NCBI GenBank assembly: GCA_947493945.1
Contig: CANLSR010000003.1
Span: forward strand, 1-64,000
Direction: 5' to 3'
DNA: 64,000 bases
DNA from: an uncultured bacterium
GTDB taxonomy: Bacteria > Bacteroidota > Rhodothermia > Rhodothermales > Rubricoccaceae
Position numbers and translations under genes: made by a program. This document shows, in pieces, positions 1-9,780 of this stretch. How positions within the stretch are numbered: position 1 is the first letter of the stretch; each line of letters opens with the position of its first letter. The notes under the pieces are model-generated. The model did no database searches. It was not told the DNA's origin and saw nothing but the letters and a program-made list of their open reading frames with translations.

Positions 1-99
1 CACGGGGCGGGGGGACGCCACGGGGCGGGGGGACGCCACGGGGCGGGGGGACGCCACGGGGCGGGGGGACGCCACGGGGCGGGGGGACGCCACGGCGCG
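1..99. repeat. 18-bp tandem repeat, five exact copies
   Basis: Five perfect head-to-tail copies of CACGGGGCGGGGGGACGC fill 1-90, followed by a diverged partial copy (CACGGCGCG) to about 99. The array may continue upstream of the window. It lies just beyond the 3' end of pgsA. The copies are identical and have no spacers, so this is a simple minisatellite-type repeat and not a CRISPR array. Function unknown; slippage could make the copy number vary between strains. Confidence 0.95.
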
Positions 100-143
100 G
101 CGTCCGGGTTCGTGCGTCGACGGCGCCCGAGGGGCCCTGGGCG

Positions 144-767
144 TCATACCGTCACCGCGGGCGGGGGCCGGAAGTACAGGACCCCCGTCCAGACCGTGAC
201 CGCCGCCGTCACCACCAGGAACACCAGCGCGGCCGGCGACACCAGCGCGGCGTAGAGGAAGTGGCCCAGCGCGCCCAGCGAGCCGCCCAGCGCCCGCAGC
301 TGCGTGCCCGCCAGGAACACGAAGGCCGTGATGAGGAAGGTGAGCTGCCACGCCGTCTTCCACTTGGCCGCCGACGACGTGGCCAGCGGCCGGTTCTGGC
401 GCTCGCGCACCGACCGGAGCACCGTCACCGCGACGTCGCGCGCCGCGATGGCGCCGATGGCGAGCCACGGCAGCCACGCCCCCGCTGGCGCCGCCAGCCC
501 GCGGCCGATGGGCTCCAGGAACGGGACCAGGAAAAAGCCGCCCAGCACCAGGATCTTGTCCGCCAGCGGGTCCAGGAACTGGCCCAACCGCGACGACACG
601 CCGTACTCGCGCGCCAGCCGCCCGTCCAGCCAGTCGGTGATGGCGGCCAGGATAAACAGCGTGGCCCCACCGACGTGGCCCCACACGCCCCCCACCCACA
701 GCAGGTACAGGCACACCGGGGCGACGACGATGCGGCCGATGGTCAGGGCGTTCGGGACGTGTTTCAT
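144..767 (-). CDS. pgsA: CDP-diacylglycerol--glycerol-3-phosphate 3-phosphatidyltransferase
   Basis: Integral membrane enzyme that makes phosphatidylglycerol phosphate from CDP-diacylglycerol and glycerol 3-phosphate, the committed step to phosphatidylglycerol and cardiolipin. The CDP-alcohol phosphotransferase signature DG-x2-AR-x8-G-x3-D-x3-D is complete, starting in DWLDGRLAREYG and ending in FLDPLADK. Several hydrophobic segments follow. I place the start at the ATG at 767 (MKHVPNALTIGR), which gives about 207 residues and begins exactly like family members; an upstream in-frame ATG at 800 would add 11 unlikely residues. It is divergent from dnaK across about 260 bp. The related phosphatidylserine synthase and cholinephosphotransferase share the signature, but the N-terminal PNALTIGR favours PgsA. 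Confidence 0.9.
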   Translation of the reverse strand: MKHVPNALTIGRIVVAPVCLYLLWVGGVWGHVGGATLFILAAITDWLDGRLAREYGVSSRLGQFLDPLADKILVLGGFFLVPFLEPIGRGLAAPAGAWLPWLAIGAIAARDVAVTVLRSVRERQNRPLATSSAAKWKTAWQLTFLITAFVFLAGTQLRALGGSLGALGHFLYAALVSPAALVFLVVTAAVTVWTGVLYFRPPPAVTV

Positions 768-1029
768 CTCGGGCAGAGCCCAGGAATCGGGGCACGCCAA
801 GATACCCCGTCGGGCGCGGCCGTTGAGGATCGTCTAAAGCCGCCTGTCATAACGGCAATCCCCGCCGGCTGGCACGCCCCTTGTCCCCTCCCCTCGTGCT
901 GGCCGATCCCGTCAGAGCGTCAGGCCGCCGCCCGTGCGGCCGGATCTCTCGCCCGGGCTCGGCGTAGCCACCACACCGTATCCACGGCCGCCCTGGGCGG
1001 CCCCTCAACTCAGCACACACTACACTATC
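768..1029. other. divergent intergenic region pgsA/dnaK
   Basis: This 262-bp spacer must hold promoters for both pgsA and dnaK. I found no CIRCE (TTAGCACTC-N9-GAGTGCTAA) and no convincing sigma-32-type box. TTGAGG at 823-828 followed by CATAAC at 848-853 has a 19-bp spacer and is only a weak promoter candidate for dnaK. How this dnaK is heat-regulated cannot be read from the sequence. Confidence 0.4.
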
Positions 1030-2967
<1,938 letters not shown>

Positions 2968-3019
2968 AGCTCGCATTACCCATCCCCGCGCTGGCGGCGC
3001 CCGCCAGCGGGACGAGTCG

Positions 3020-3054
3020 CGCCCCGGTTGCTTCGGCAGCCGGGGCGTTTTTTT
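3020..3054 (+). terminator. Rho-independent terminator of dnaK
   Basis: A 12-bp stem (CGCCCCGGTTGC at 3020-3031 with GCAGCCGGGGCG at 3036-3047, one G-U pair) is closed by a UUCG tetraloop and followed by seven T residues (3048-3054). It lies 53 bp beyond the dnaK stop. Confidence 0.95.
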
Positions 3055-3086
3055 GTGCGCGGCGGACGGAGCGCTCGCACGTCGCT

Positions 3087-3137
3087 CAACTATTTGTTAA
3101 TAAGGAATATCAGATTCCCCGCAAAACCTTTATCGTG
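3087..3137 (+). promoter_or_regulatory. AT-rich segment, probable promoter of the lipoprotein pair
   Basis: About 50 bp that is far richer in A and T than anything around it (for example TATTTGTTAATAAGGAATAT at 3091-3110) sits 30-80 bp upstream of the first lipoprotein start. TTTG at 3093-3096 and TAATAA or TATC further on are promoter-like, but no canonical -35/-10 pair stands out. Candidate only. Confidence 0.35.
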
Positions 3138-3165
3138 GGAGGATCGCCCTCCTCCCTGATTATCA

Positions 3166-4338
3166 ATGCGTCCCCTGGCCCTCTGCTCGACCCTCGTACT
3201 TCTCGCCTGCGGCAGCGACACGTCTCCCGGCGACTCGGCGACCGAGTCCGCGCGGTCGATTGCCCCCATCCAAGTCAATTTGGTGTCGGACGACCCGGCC
3301 GTTCGTCAGCGGCTCTCGCCGCCCCAGCTCCTCGCGTACGTCCCCGCCCGCATCGGCACGCGCGAGCCCAGACCCGGATCGGTCCGACTCGACGACGAGG
3401 GAGAAGCGACAGGATGGGCGTCGGTCACCGCCCGCTACAGCAACAACGGATCCAGTACGGTCCAAGTGGTGGTGACGGACTTGATAGACGACCCGGTCAC
3501 CCGCGACTACCAGATATCGTTTGTCGCAGAGGCCAAGCACATGGACACGAACGAGACCGGCGAGATCGGGGACCTCCAGACCTTCGACGGGGGCATGGCC
3601 CGCACGTACACGATGGAGGGTGGGGAGACCTTCCTCTACGTCATGCTGGCCGACCGCTTCACCATCACCCTGGGAGGCGACAGGAACGACGCCAGCGTGA
3701 CCACCGATGCGCTTTGGGAGATGTACCAAGCGAGCGACCTCCCGTCTCTCGCCGGCGCGCCCGTCTACGCGGAAGCGGAGACTCCGGAGGTTCACGAATG
3801 GGCGGCCGTGGCGGTCTCGGAGTGGGAGGCCCAAGCACCGTCGGAGGGAGACCCCGTTGTCGAGGCGCCCGCCCCAGCGGTGGCAGCGCTGCCGGCCTGC
3901 GACACCGTGCTTCCCCTCGCGGAGGTCGAGCGGGTCTGCAGGGTCTCCGGCCTTCGCCTGGTGCCGAACCCGTTCTCCGACGAGGGCGCGACGGGGTGCA
4001 ACCGGAAATACGCCGTCCCCGGCAACATGAGCGGGCTCGTGTTCATCGTGTCGCGCTACTCCGACACCAGGACGTCCCTCGCCGCCCAAGGAGTCACCAG
4101 CGACTTCGACTCCCCGCTCGACCTGCGTTCGGTCCCGGGCCTGGGCGACGCCGCGACCCGCTTTGTGCAGGAGCTCCCAGAGGCGCGCATGAGCACTCGC
4201 GTGCTCTCCGTCGCGGCGAACACGGACCTCATCGAGTTCAAGTCGACCGTGATGCCGGACGAGTCGGGGGCGGAGGTTTGCACCCTCGACCAGATGGAGA
4301 CCCTGGCGCGCGGCGTCGTCGAGCGCCTTCGTGACTGA
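3166..4338 (+). CDS. Lipoprotein of unknown function, paralogous to the next gene
   Basis: 390 residues, not a family I recognise. The N-terminus MRPLALCSTLVLLACGSD is a short lipoprotein signal with lipobox LLAC, so the mature protein should be anchored in an envelope membrane. Residues about 70-200 look like a beta-rich domain. An Ala/Pro linker leads to a C-terminal domain (about residues 243-390) that recurs in the next protein. The shared landmarks, in order, are C-x3-LP-x2-EV-x-RVCRV, a Cys near a Tyr, GLV, a short LGD motif, and CTLDQME-x-LAR-x-V. Codon use is visibly less GC-biased than in dnaK. It is followed 24 bp later by its paralogue, and the pair lies between two copies of the dnaK 3' end, so acquisition as a unit is likely. 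Confidence 0.8.
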   Translation: MRPLALCSTLVLLACGSDTSPGDSATESARSIAPIQVNLVSDDPAVRQRLSPPQLLAYVPARIGTREPRPGSVRLDDEGEATGWASVTARYSNNGSSTVQVVVTDLIDDPVTRDYQISFVAEAKHMDTNETGEIGDLQTFDGGMARTYTMEGGETFLYVMLADRFTITLGGDRNDASVTTDALWEMYQASDLPSLAGAPVYAEAETPEVHEWAAVAVSEWEAQAPSEGDPVVEAPAPAVAALPACDTVLPLAEVERVCRVSGLRLVPNPFSDEGATGCNRKYAVPGNMSGLVFIVSRYSDTRTSLAAQGVTSDFDSPLDLRSVPGLGDAATRFVQELPEARMSTRVLSVAANTDLIEFKSTVMPDESGAEVCTLDQMETLARGVVERLRD

Positions 4339-4362
4339 CCCTTCCCTCCCTCCCCCACCCCG

Positions 4363-4998
4363 ATGTCTGTGCATCTCTGTCTTTTTCTCAGTCTCGCCCT
4401 CGTGGGCTGCGAGACCCTCTCCGACTCCGCCCGTCGCGGTGCGCAGCGCGGCGCCGAGCGCGCCACCGAACGAACGGCCGAGCAGGCCGCCGACGCGGCC
4501 GTCCGCCAAGCCGCCGACGCCGCCAGTGGGGCGGTGAGGGGCACCGGCGGCGCTGGCCTCGACTGTGCCACGCTCCTGCCCGACGCCGAGGTGGCCCGGG
4601 TCTGCCGAGTCCGCGGCGTCCAGGGCGACGCCGTCGCCGAGGGTCCCGACGAGTGCAGCCGCGGCTACCTGAACGCTGACGGCGACGTGGGACTGGTCCT
4701 GACGGTCCACGCCACCCGCTCGGCTGTGGAGGCGCAAACCATGGTCCAGATCGAGGGGGCGGCGGCCACCGGCGGCACCTCGCGCACCCTCGCCGATCTC
4801 GGCGACGGCGGCGTGGCCCGGACGCTGGCGGCGCCCACAGGCGGACCGTTGGGCTACGCCGAGCACGCGGTCGCGTTCTCGGCCGGGGCCAGCATGGCGT
4901 CTCTCAAGGCCACCCAGATCCACGAGGCCCGGCCGGCGCTGTGTACGCTGGACCAGATGGAGTCCCTCGCCCGCACCGTCGCCGCCGGCCTCCGCTGA
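4363..4998 (+). CDS. Lipoprotein of unknown function, paralogue of the preceding gene
   Basis: 211 residues. It begins MSVHLCLFLSLALVGCETL, a lipoprotein signal with lipobox LVGC. An Ala/Arg-rich helical stretch follows (about residues 25-65, with repeating AERATE/AADAA-type words). The rest, from about residue 68, is the same domain that ends the upstream protein: DCATLLPDAEVARVCRVRG, a Cys-Tyr pair, LADLGDGG, and CTLDQMESLART near the C-terminus. The four conserved cysteines suggest disulfides, consistent with export. The pair is probably one transcription unit, ended by the terminator at 5151-5184. Function unknown; duplication of one domain onto two different stalks is the clearest statement the sequence allows. 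Confidence 0.8.
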   Translation: MSVHLCLFLSLALVGCETLSDSARRGAQRGAERATERTAEQAADAAVRQAADAASGAVRGTGGAGLDCATLLPDAEVARVCRVRGVQGDAVAEGPDECSRGYLNADGDVGLVLTVHATRSAVEAQTMVQIEGAAATGGTSRTLADLGDGGVARTLAAPTGGPLGYAEHAVAFSAGASMASLKATQIHEARPALCTLDQMESLARTVAAGLR

Positions 4999-5048
4999 CC
5001 CGGCGCCGCTCGGCGTCGTCCACCGGCAGGCACCAGGCGGATTCCGTG

Positions 5049-5099
5049 GCAGACGCTGCCGACTTCGAGGTCGTCGACGAGGGCGAGACCCAGAGCTAG
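5049..5099 (+). pseudogene. Remnant of the dnaK 3' end
   Basis: Reads [16 protein letters not shown] then TAG, in frame with the real DnaK tail. Thirteen of these residues and the stop are encoded by a perfect 43-bp copy of the dnaK sequence. There is no start codon context or upstream DnaK sequence, so this is a severed 3' fragment and not a gene. Confidence 0.9.
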
Positions 5100-5184
5100 A
5101 CTCCGCGCCGCCCTCCCCGCGCTGGCGGCGTCCGCCGGCCGGACGACTCGCGCCCCGGTTGCCTCGGCAGCCGGGGCGTTCTTG
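5058..5184 (+). repeat. Right copy of a direct repeat: dnaK tail plus terminator
   Basis: Right member of the direct repeat that starts at 2926. The first 43 bp are identical to the left copy. The remainder keeps the palindromic GCTGGCGG region (5113-5137, partly decayed) and the terminator hairpin. Recombination between the copies would remove 2132 bp and leave one intact dnaK with its terminator. Confidence 0.92.
5151..5184 (+). terminator. Rho-independent terminator after the lipoprotein pair
   Basis: Copy of the dnaK terminator: stem 5151-5162 with 5167-5178, loop CTCG instead of TTCG, and a shorter tail TTCTTGTG. It should end transcription from the lipoprotein genes ahead of the convergent permease gene. 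Confidence 0.85.
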
Positions 5185-5294
5185 TGTCCGCCCTCTTGTG
5201 TCGGCCCTTCGGCTCCGCCCTGACGGCGCGCGCCGCCAGCAACTCGCGCCTAGGTTGGGCGCGACGCGCAGGGGGCGCGCCGGCACCCCAAAGA

Positions 5295-6506
5295 TCAGTC
5301 GGGCGAGGAGACGGGTGGAGGCGGCGCGGACTCGGCCCCATCGCCGTCGGCCCGCGCGGCGGCCCCGACCGGGGGCGGGTCGTCCAGCGCCAGCTCGGCC
5401 GGGTCGTCTTCCTTGGCGGCGGCCGTGGCCGGGTGGTCGCCGGGGACCGCGACGTCGTCGTCGGCCGGGCCGAACTCCTCGGCGAAGATGTCCCAGACGG
5501 TCAGGAACAGGCCGGCCACGATGGGCCCCAGGACCAGGCCCGAGAACCCGAACGTGCCGATCCCGCCCAGCGTCGAGAGCAGGATCATGTAGTCCGGCAT
5601 CCCCGCGTCGCGGCCCACCAGGATCGGCCGGAGCGCGTTGTCGACGGTGCCCATGATGCCGGCGCCGACGCCGGTCAGGATGAGGGCCTTGCCCCACGCC
5701 CCCGAGATCAGGAGGTAGACGACGGCGGGCACCCACACCAGCGCGCCGCCGATGGCCGGCAGCAGCGACAGCACGGCCATCAGCACCCCCCACAACACGG
5801 GCGAGCCGAGGCCCAGGAACGCGAACGCGACGCCGCCGATGGCCCCTTGGATGGCCGCGATCACGAACGTGCCTTTGACCGTCGCCCGGGTGACGGCCAC
5901 GAACTTGGTGATGAGCCGGCGCTCGCGCGGGTCGCCCAGCGGCAGCGCCCGGACCACCATCGCCTGGAGGTCGCTCCCGTCGCGGACGAAGAAGAACAGG
6001 ACGTAGAGCGCCACCGCCAGCAGGAGCGTAAAACGCAGGGCCCCCTGGCCCACGCTGAGCAGACGCGTCGCGATCTCCTGGCTCACCGTCAGGGCCGAGC
6101 TCGCGATGTTGCTGCGGATCTGGTCAAAGTCGACGCCCAGCTCCTCGGCGCGGACGACCAGCTGGGGCACCAGCCGCTCGACAGTCGCCACCGGCTCGGT
6201 GATGTCGATCGCTCCGGTGGACACGTTCTCGTAGACGCCCACGGCCTCCTGGGTGACCATCGCGCCGAGCGCGACCAGCGGGGCCACCACGGCCACCATC
6301 ACCGTCAGCAGCGTCAGCAGCGCGGCGGTGTTCGAGTGGCCGCGCAGCCGCCGCTCGAACCAGCGGAACATGGGCGTGAACAGGACCGCCAGCACGACGG
6401 CCCAGAACAACGGGAGCAGGAACCCCCCGATGGTCCACGCGAACGCCAACGTGACGAGGGCGACCAGGAGCAGGAAGGACCGGTTTTCGAGCGAGTGGAT
6501 GTGCAT
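5295..6506 (-). CDS. AI-2E family transporter (PerM/UPF0118-type permease)
   Basis: 403 residues with about eight hydrophobic segments. The order is typical of the AI-2E transporter family: two N-terminal membrane spans, a soluble stretch at about 90-160, then spans with SLLPAIGGALVWVPAVVYLL, GTVDNALRPILVGRDAGMPD and GGIGTFGFSGLVLGPI. The last three motifs are the family's best-conserved region. Members have been linked to autoinducer-2 export, Na+/H+ exchange or general efflux, so the substrate here cannot be named. The C-terminal 55 residues are acidic and Pro/Ala-rich, probably a disordered cytoplasmic tail. It is monocistronic and convergent with the lipoprotein pair. Confidence 0.88.
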   Translation of the reverse strand: MHIHSLENRSFLLLVALVTLAFAWTIGGFLLPLFWAVVLAVLFTPMFRWFERRLRGHSNTAALLTLLTVMVAVVAPLVALGAMVTQEAVGVYENVSTGAIDITEPVATVERLVPQLVVRAEELGVDFDQIRSNIASSALTVSQEIATRLLSVGQGALRFTLLLAVALYVLFFFVRDGSDLQAMVVRALPLGDPRERRLITKFVAVTRATVKGTFVIAAIQGAIGGVAFAFLGLGSPVLWGVLMAVLSLLPAIGGALVWVPAVVYLLISGAWGKALILTGVGAGIMGTVDNALRPILVGRDAGMPDYMILLSTLGGIGTFGFSGLVLGPIVAGLFLTVWDIFAEEFGPADDDVAVPGDHPATAAAKEDDPAELALDDPPPVGAAARADGDGAESAPPPPVSSPD

Positions 6507-6586
6507 CGGAGGCGGGGAGGGGCCGCAATATCGGGAAGTCGGCCCTCGGGTTTCACCGCCTCCTTCACCGAAATTGGACCGGGGCC

Positions 6587-6615
6587 TTGACGTGGAACCT
6601 TCTGTTCCCTATCGT
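6587..6615 (+). promoter_or_regulatory. Sigma-70-like promoter for a short transcript
   Basis: TTGACG (6587-6592), a 17-bp spacer and TATCGT (6610-6615) form the best canonical promoter I found in the window. Transcription would start near 6622. It precedes a short segment that ends in a terminator-like hairpin, not a gene. Confidence 0.6.
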
Positions 6616-6621
6616 TCAAGC

Positions 6622-6725
6622 ATCGAGTGAGGTTGAGCCTGGCGATCTGTCCGGGGGGACGACAACCGGCCCGACCCACCCGACCCAACCCCGGCTGGCG
6701 CCTGCGTCAGCCGGGGTTTCTGTTG
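6622..6725 (+). ncRNA. Candidate small RNA or attenuated leader upstream of parA
   Basis: About 100 nt bounded by the promoter at 6587-6615 and a hairpin with a U-rich tail. It contains a small hairpin (GTCC-GGGG-GGAC near 6649-6660) and then the terminator-like stem. No open reading frame in it looks real, and it lacks the conserved core of SRP RNA, 6S RNA or tmRNA. It could be a free small RNA or the attenuated leader of parA, whose start is 200 bp further on. Confidence 0.4.
6689..6724 (+). terminator. Terminator-like hairpin
   Basis: A perfect 9-bp stem CCCCGGCTG (6689-6697) with CAGCCGGGG (6708-6716), a 10-nt loop, and the tail TTTCTGTT. It is oriented for plus-strand transcription. Confidence 0.65.
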
Positions 6726-6856
6726 AGACTGCCCTTCACGTGCTCGCCCTACCTGATGCGGCGCAACGGGTTGAGGCCAGGGCCTCAGGCCGCCTCAGAG
6801 GTGGGCTGTGGATACCGCGACCCGAGCGCGCCTCGGTTCGGGCGCGCGACGGGCTC

Positions 6857-6862
6857 TATATT
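6857..6862 (+). promoter_or_regulatory. Possible -10 element for parA
   Basis: TATATT, 62 bp before the parA start, is the only AT-rich hexamer in this spacer. There is no matching -35 at the usual distance, so it is a weak candidate. Confidence 0.25.
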
Positions 6863-6924
6863 GGCGCCGCACCCCGGCCCCACGAGCGGCCGGACTCTCC
6901 GTCCCCCCACTCAGCGCCCCCGTC

Positions 6925-7995
6925 ATGGGCAAGGTCATCGCGGTCGCGAATCAGAAAGGTGGGGTCGGGAAGACCACGACGGCGGTCAACCTGGCCGCCT
7001 CGCTGGCGGCCTCGGAGCACCCGACGCTGCTGATCGACACCGACCCCCAGGCCAACGGCACGTCCAGCCTGGGCGTCGAGCCGCGCACGGTCGCCTCGTC
7101 GATCTACGACGTGCTCACCGGCACCGTCGCCGTCGAGGACGCGGCGCTCCACACGGAGATGCCGTTCCTGGACGTGATCCCGAGCCACATCAACCTGGTG
7201 GGCGCCGAGATCGAGATGATCGACCTGTTCGAGCGCGAGCGGGTGCTGAAGAAGGCGCTCGCCCGGGTCCGTCGGCGGTACCACTTCGTGGTGATCGACT
7301 GCCCGCCGAGCCTGGGGCTCCTGACCCTGAACGCGCTCACGGCCGCCGACTCGGTCCTGATCCCGGTCCAGACCGAGTACTTCGCGCTGGAGGGCTTGGG
7401 CCAGTTGCTGAACACGATCAAGATCGTCCGCCAGCACCTCAACCCGAACCTCGAGATCGAGGGCGTGCTCCTGACGATGTTCGACGGGCGCCTGCGGCTG
7501 TCGAACCAGGTCGCGGCCGAGGTCCGGCGCTACTTCGGCGACCGCGTGTTCGAGGCCGTCGTCCAGCGCAACGTCCGGGTCTCGGAGGCGCCCAGCTTTG
7601 GCAAGCCGGTCCTCCTCTACGACGCCGTCTCGTCGGGCGCGCGCAACTACATGGCCGTCGCGGCGGAGACGATCCGGAACAACCAGCGCTTTTTCCAGGA
7701 GCCCCCTGAGGGCGCCGACGGCACGCCGCTCGACGACGCGCCCCACCTCCAGGTGCCGCCCCCGGCCCCCCGCGTCTCCACGCCCAGCGCGGCCACGCCG
7801 ACCGCCAGCCCGCGGGCTCCGGCCCCGCCGACGCCGGCCCCGCCGGCCGCCAGCCGGGAGCGCGACGCCGCGCCGCGCCCCCCCTCCCCCGACGCCCCCG
7901 ACGGCGACGGCACGCCCGACCCGAGCCGCGTGGTCCTGGCCTCGCGCGCGACGCCGCCCGGCGGCCGGCCCCACGGCGACACCCCTTCCGCTTAA
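6925..7995 (+). CDS. parA: Chromosome-partitioning ATPase ParA (Soj family)
   Basis: Cytoplasmic deviant-Walker ATPase that works with ParB to segregate the chromosome origin. [20 protein letters not shown] gives the P-loop with signature lysine; [13 protein letters not shown] (Walker A') and [16 protein letters not shown] (Walker B) follow. The start is ATG 6925, which begins exactly at the family N-terminus; an upstream in-frame ATG at 6808 would add 39 unrelated residues. The protein has 356 residues, about 100 more than usual. The excess is a C-terminal Pro/Ala-rich low-complexity tail from about residue 255, probably disordered. parB begins 11 bp after the stop, so the two are co-transcribed. 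No parS site was seen nearby. Confidence 0.95.
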   Translation: MGKVIAVANQKGGVGKTTTAVNLAASLAASEHPTLLIDTDPQANGTSSLGVEPRTVASSIYDVLTGTVAVEDAALHTEMPFLDVIPSHINLVGAEIEMIDLFERERVLKKALARVRRRYHFVVIDCPPSLGLLTLNALTAADSVLIPVQTEYFALEGLGQLLNTIKIVRQHLNPNLEIEGVLLTMFDGRLRLSNQVAAEVRRYFGDRVFEAVVQRNVRVSEAPSFGKPVLLYDAVSSGARNYMAVAAETIRNNQRFFQEPPEGADGTPLDDAPHLQVPPPAPRVSTPSAATPTASPRAPAPPTPAPPAASRERDAAPRPPSPDAPDGDGTPDPSRVVLASRATPPGGRPHGDTPSA

Positions 7996-8006
7996 GCCCT
8001 CCCCCC

Positions 8007-8954
8007 ATGGCGTCCCCTAAGAAAGCGGCCCTCGGCAAAGGCCTCTCCGCCCTGCTCCCCTCCCAGCCGGACTCCGCGGCCGAGGAGGGCGGCTCGCGCA
8101 CGCGGCTCTACAACTTCGAGGAGCGCCGCCGGCTGGTGGGCCGCGTCGCCGACCTGGAGCTGGAGGCCATCCGCCCCAACCCGTACCAGCCGCGCAAGGA
8201 CTTCGACGAGGCGGCCCTGGACGAGCTCGCGGCGTCGGTGGGACAGCTGGGCATCATCCAGCCCATCACCGTCCGCTCGCTGGGCGAGGGGCAGTACGAG
8301 CTGATCTCGGGCGAGCGCCGGCTGCGCGCCAGCCGCCGCGCCGGGCTCAAGCGCATCCCCGCCTACGTCCGCGAGGCGGACACGGAGGAGATGCTGGAGA
8401 TGGCGATCGTGGAGAACGTCCAGCGCGAGGACCTCAACCCGGTCGAGGTGGCCCTGGGCTACCAGCGGCTGATGGAGGAGGTGGGCCTGACCCAGGAGCA
8501 GGTGGCCGACAAGGTGGGCAAGAGCCGGCCGACCGTCGCCAACGCGTTGCGCCTCTTGCGGTTGCCCCCGCGCGTTCAAGCGTCGCTCCGGGAGGGCGCG
8601 CTGTCCTCGGGCCACGCCCGCGCCCTGGTGGGCGTCGAGGACGAGACGGACCTGCTCGACCTCCACCGCCTGATCCTGGACGAGGGCCTGTCGGTGCGCG
8701 ACGTCGAGTCGCGGACGCGCGAGCTCCGCGACGGCGGCACGGCCGAGGAGGATCCGCCAGCGGCCGAGCCGGCAACGGCGTCGCTCCCCCAGCGCGACCG
8801 TCTCCAGATCGAGGCCTTCGAGAGCCGGCTCCGCGAGCACGTGTCGAGCCGGGTCACGATCAAGCACCGCGCCGACGGCGGCGGCGCGGTCGAGATCGCC
8901 TACTACTCGGTCGACGACCTGGAGCGCGTCGTCGCCCGGCTGGCGGGCGAGTAG
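8007..8954 (+). CDS. parB: Chromosome-partitioning protein ParB (Spo0J family)
   Basis: 315 residues, usual size. The N-terminus carries the basic LGKGLSALLP segment that in other ParB proteins stimulates ParA. The ParB/Srx core has NPYQPRKDFDEAALDELAASV and the CTP-binding motif GERRLRASR. A helix-turn-helix for parS binding follows (LTQEQVADKVGKSRPTVANALRLLRLP), and the C-terminal dimerisation region lies near residues 265-315. ParB loads on parS as a CTP-dependent clamp and activates ParA. It is 11 bp downstream of parA and only 3 bp upstream of the next gene, giving a three-gene operon. Confidence 0.96.
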   Translation: MASPKKAALGKGLSALLPSQPDSAAEEGGSRTRLYNFEERRRLVGRVADLELEAIRPNPYQPRKDFDEAALDELAASVGQLGIIQPITVRSLGEGQYELISGERRLRASRRAGLKRIPAYVREADTEEMLEMAIVENVQREDLNPVEVALGYQRLMEEVGLTQEQVADKVGKSRPTVANALRLLRLPPRVQASLREGALSSGHARALVGVEDETDLLDLHRLILDEGLSVRDVESRTRELRDGGTAEEDPPAAEPATASLPQRDRLQIEAFESRLREHVSSRVTIKHRADGGGAVEIAYYSVDDLERVVARLAGE

Positions 8955-8957
8955 CCC

Positions 8958-9608
8958 GTGCGCAGTCTCGCGGCGGCCGTCGCGCTGGTGCTCGCTGGGC
9001 TGGCGGCGAGTGCGGTCGCGGCCCAGCCCGTCGACTCGCTGGCATCGCCCCGGCCCGACACGCTGGCGGTCACGCTGGGCGAGCCGGTCGCGGCCGCCGA
9101 CAGCCGCCGCCAGCGGACGCCGCGCGCCGCCGTCACGCGCGCGCTGCTGCTGCCGGGCCTGGGCCAGGTCTACAACCGCCAGCCGGTCAAGGCGCCCATC
9201 GCGGCGGCGCTGGTCGCTGGCGGCGTGGTCTACGCCGTCGACCGCCAGCTGCGCTACCGCCGCCTCCAGCTGGCGGCGCGCTACGCCGGCTGCAACCCCG
9301 ACGACCCGAACGGCGACCGAGACTCCACGCCGGAACGCGTCGGGTTGTGCGACGAGGCGCTCGTGGAGTTCGAGGACGAGTGGGAGGCGGAGGGCTCCAA
9401 GCAGTTCGCCGCGCTCACCGGCCCGCGTGACCAGGCGCGCGGCCGGCGCGACATCGGCGTGCTGGCGGCCGTGGTCGCCTACGCCTTCCAGGCCTTCGAC
9501 GCCTACGTGTTCGCCGAGCTGGCGGACTTCGACGTGAGCGAGGACGTGGTGGTCGGGCTGGAGCCGGGGACGGGCCCGCCGGCGCTGGCCCTCCGCGTCC
9601 GCCTGTAG
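8958..9608 (+). CDS. DUF5683-type membrane-associated protein
   Basis: 216 residues from a GTG start three bases after the parB stop. An N-terminal signal sequence (about residues 1-22, ending AVAAQP) precedes the segment [21 protein letters not shown] and hydrophobic stretches near residues 75-90 and 165-180. The LPGLGQ-x-YN motif before a membrane span is what I associate with DUF5683, a family that commonly follows parB in Bacteroidota. No biochemical role is established. Its place in the par operon suggests co-expression with chromosome segregation, but nothing in the sequence links it to DNA. Confidence 0.75.
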   Translation: MRSLAAAVALVLAGLAASAVAAQPVDSLASPRPDTLAVTLGEPVAAADSRRQRTPRAAVTRALLLPGLGQVYNRQPVKAPIAAALVAGGVVYAVDRQLRYRRLQLAARYAGCNPDDPNGDRDSTPERVGLCDEALVEFEDEWEAEGSKQFAALTGPRDQARGRRDIGVLAAVVAYAFQAFDAYVFAELADFDVSEDVVVGLEPGTGPPALALRVRL

Positions 9609-9780
9609 GCCGGCGCCGCCCGGCGACTCGCTTGGCGGTCCCACCAGCGGCCGGCGGCGGAGGCGTCAGAACGGCGGATTCACGGAGCGCTCGGTAGGCC
9701 GCGCGGAGGCCGCGTCGTCTAGAGCACGGCCCGCGCCAGAGCGTTTTGCCGACGTTGGCGTCCCCCAAGCCTTCGCCCCC

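Noticed and set aside
1-99. CRISPR array
   Set aside because: Repeats are directly contiguous with no spacers, and no cas genes occur in the window.
768-1029. CIRCE or sigma-32 control of dnaK
   Set aside because: No TTAGCACTC dyad and no acceptable heat-shock promoter pair could be found.
6541-6570. parS site near parAB
   Set aside because: GTTTCACC near 6549 matches only half of the GTTTCACGTGAAAC consensus; the other half is missing.
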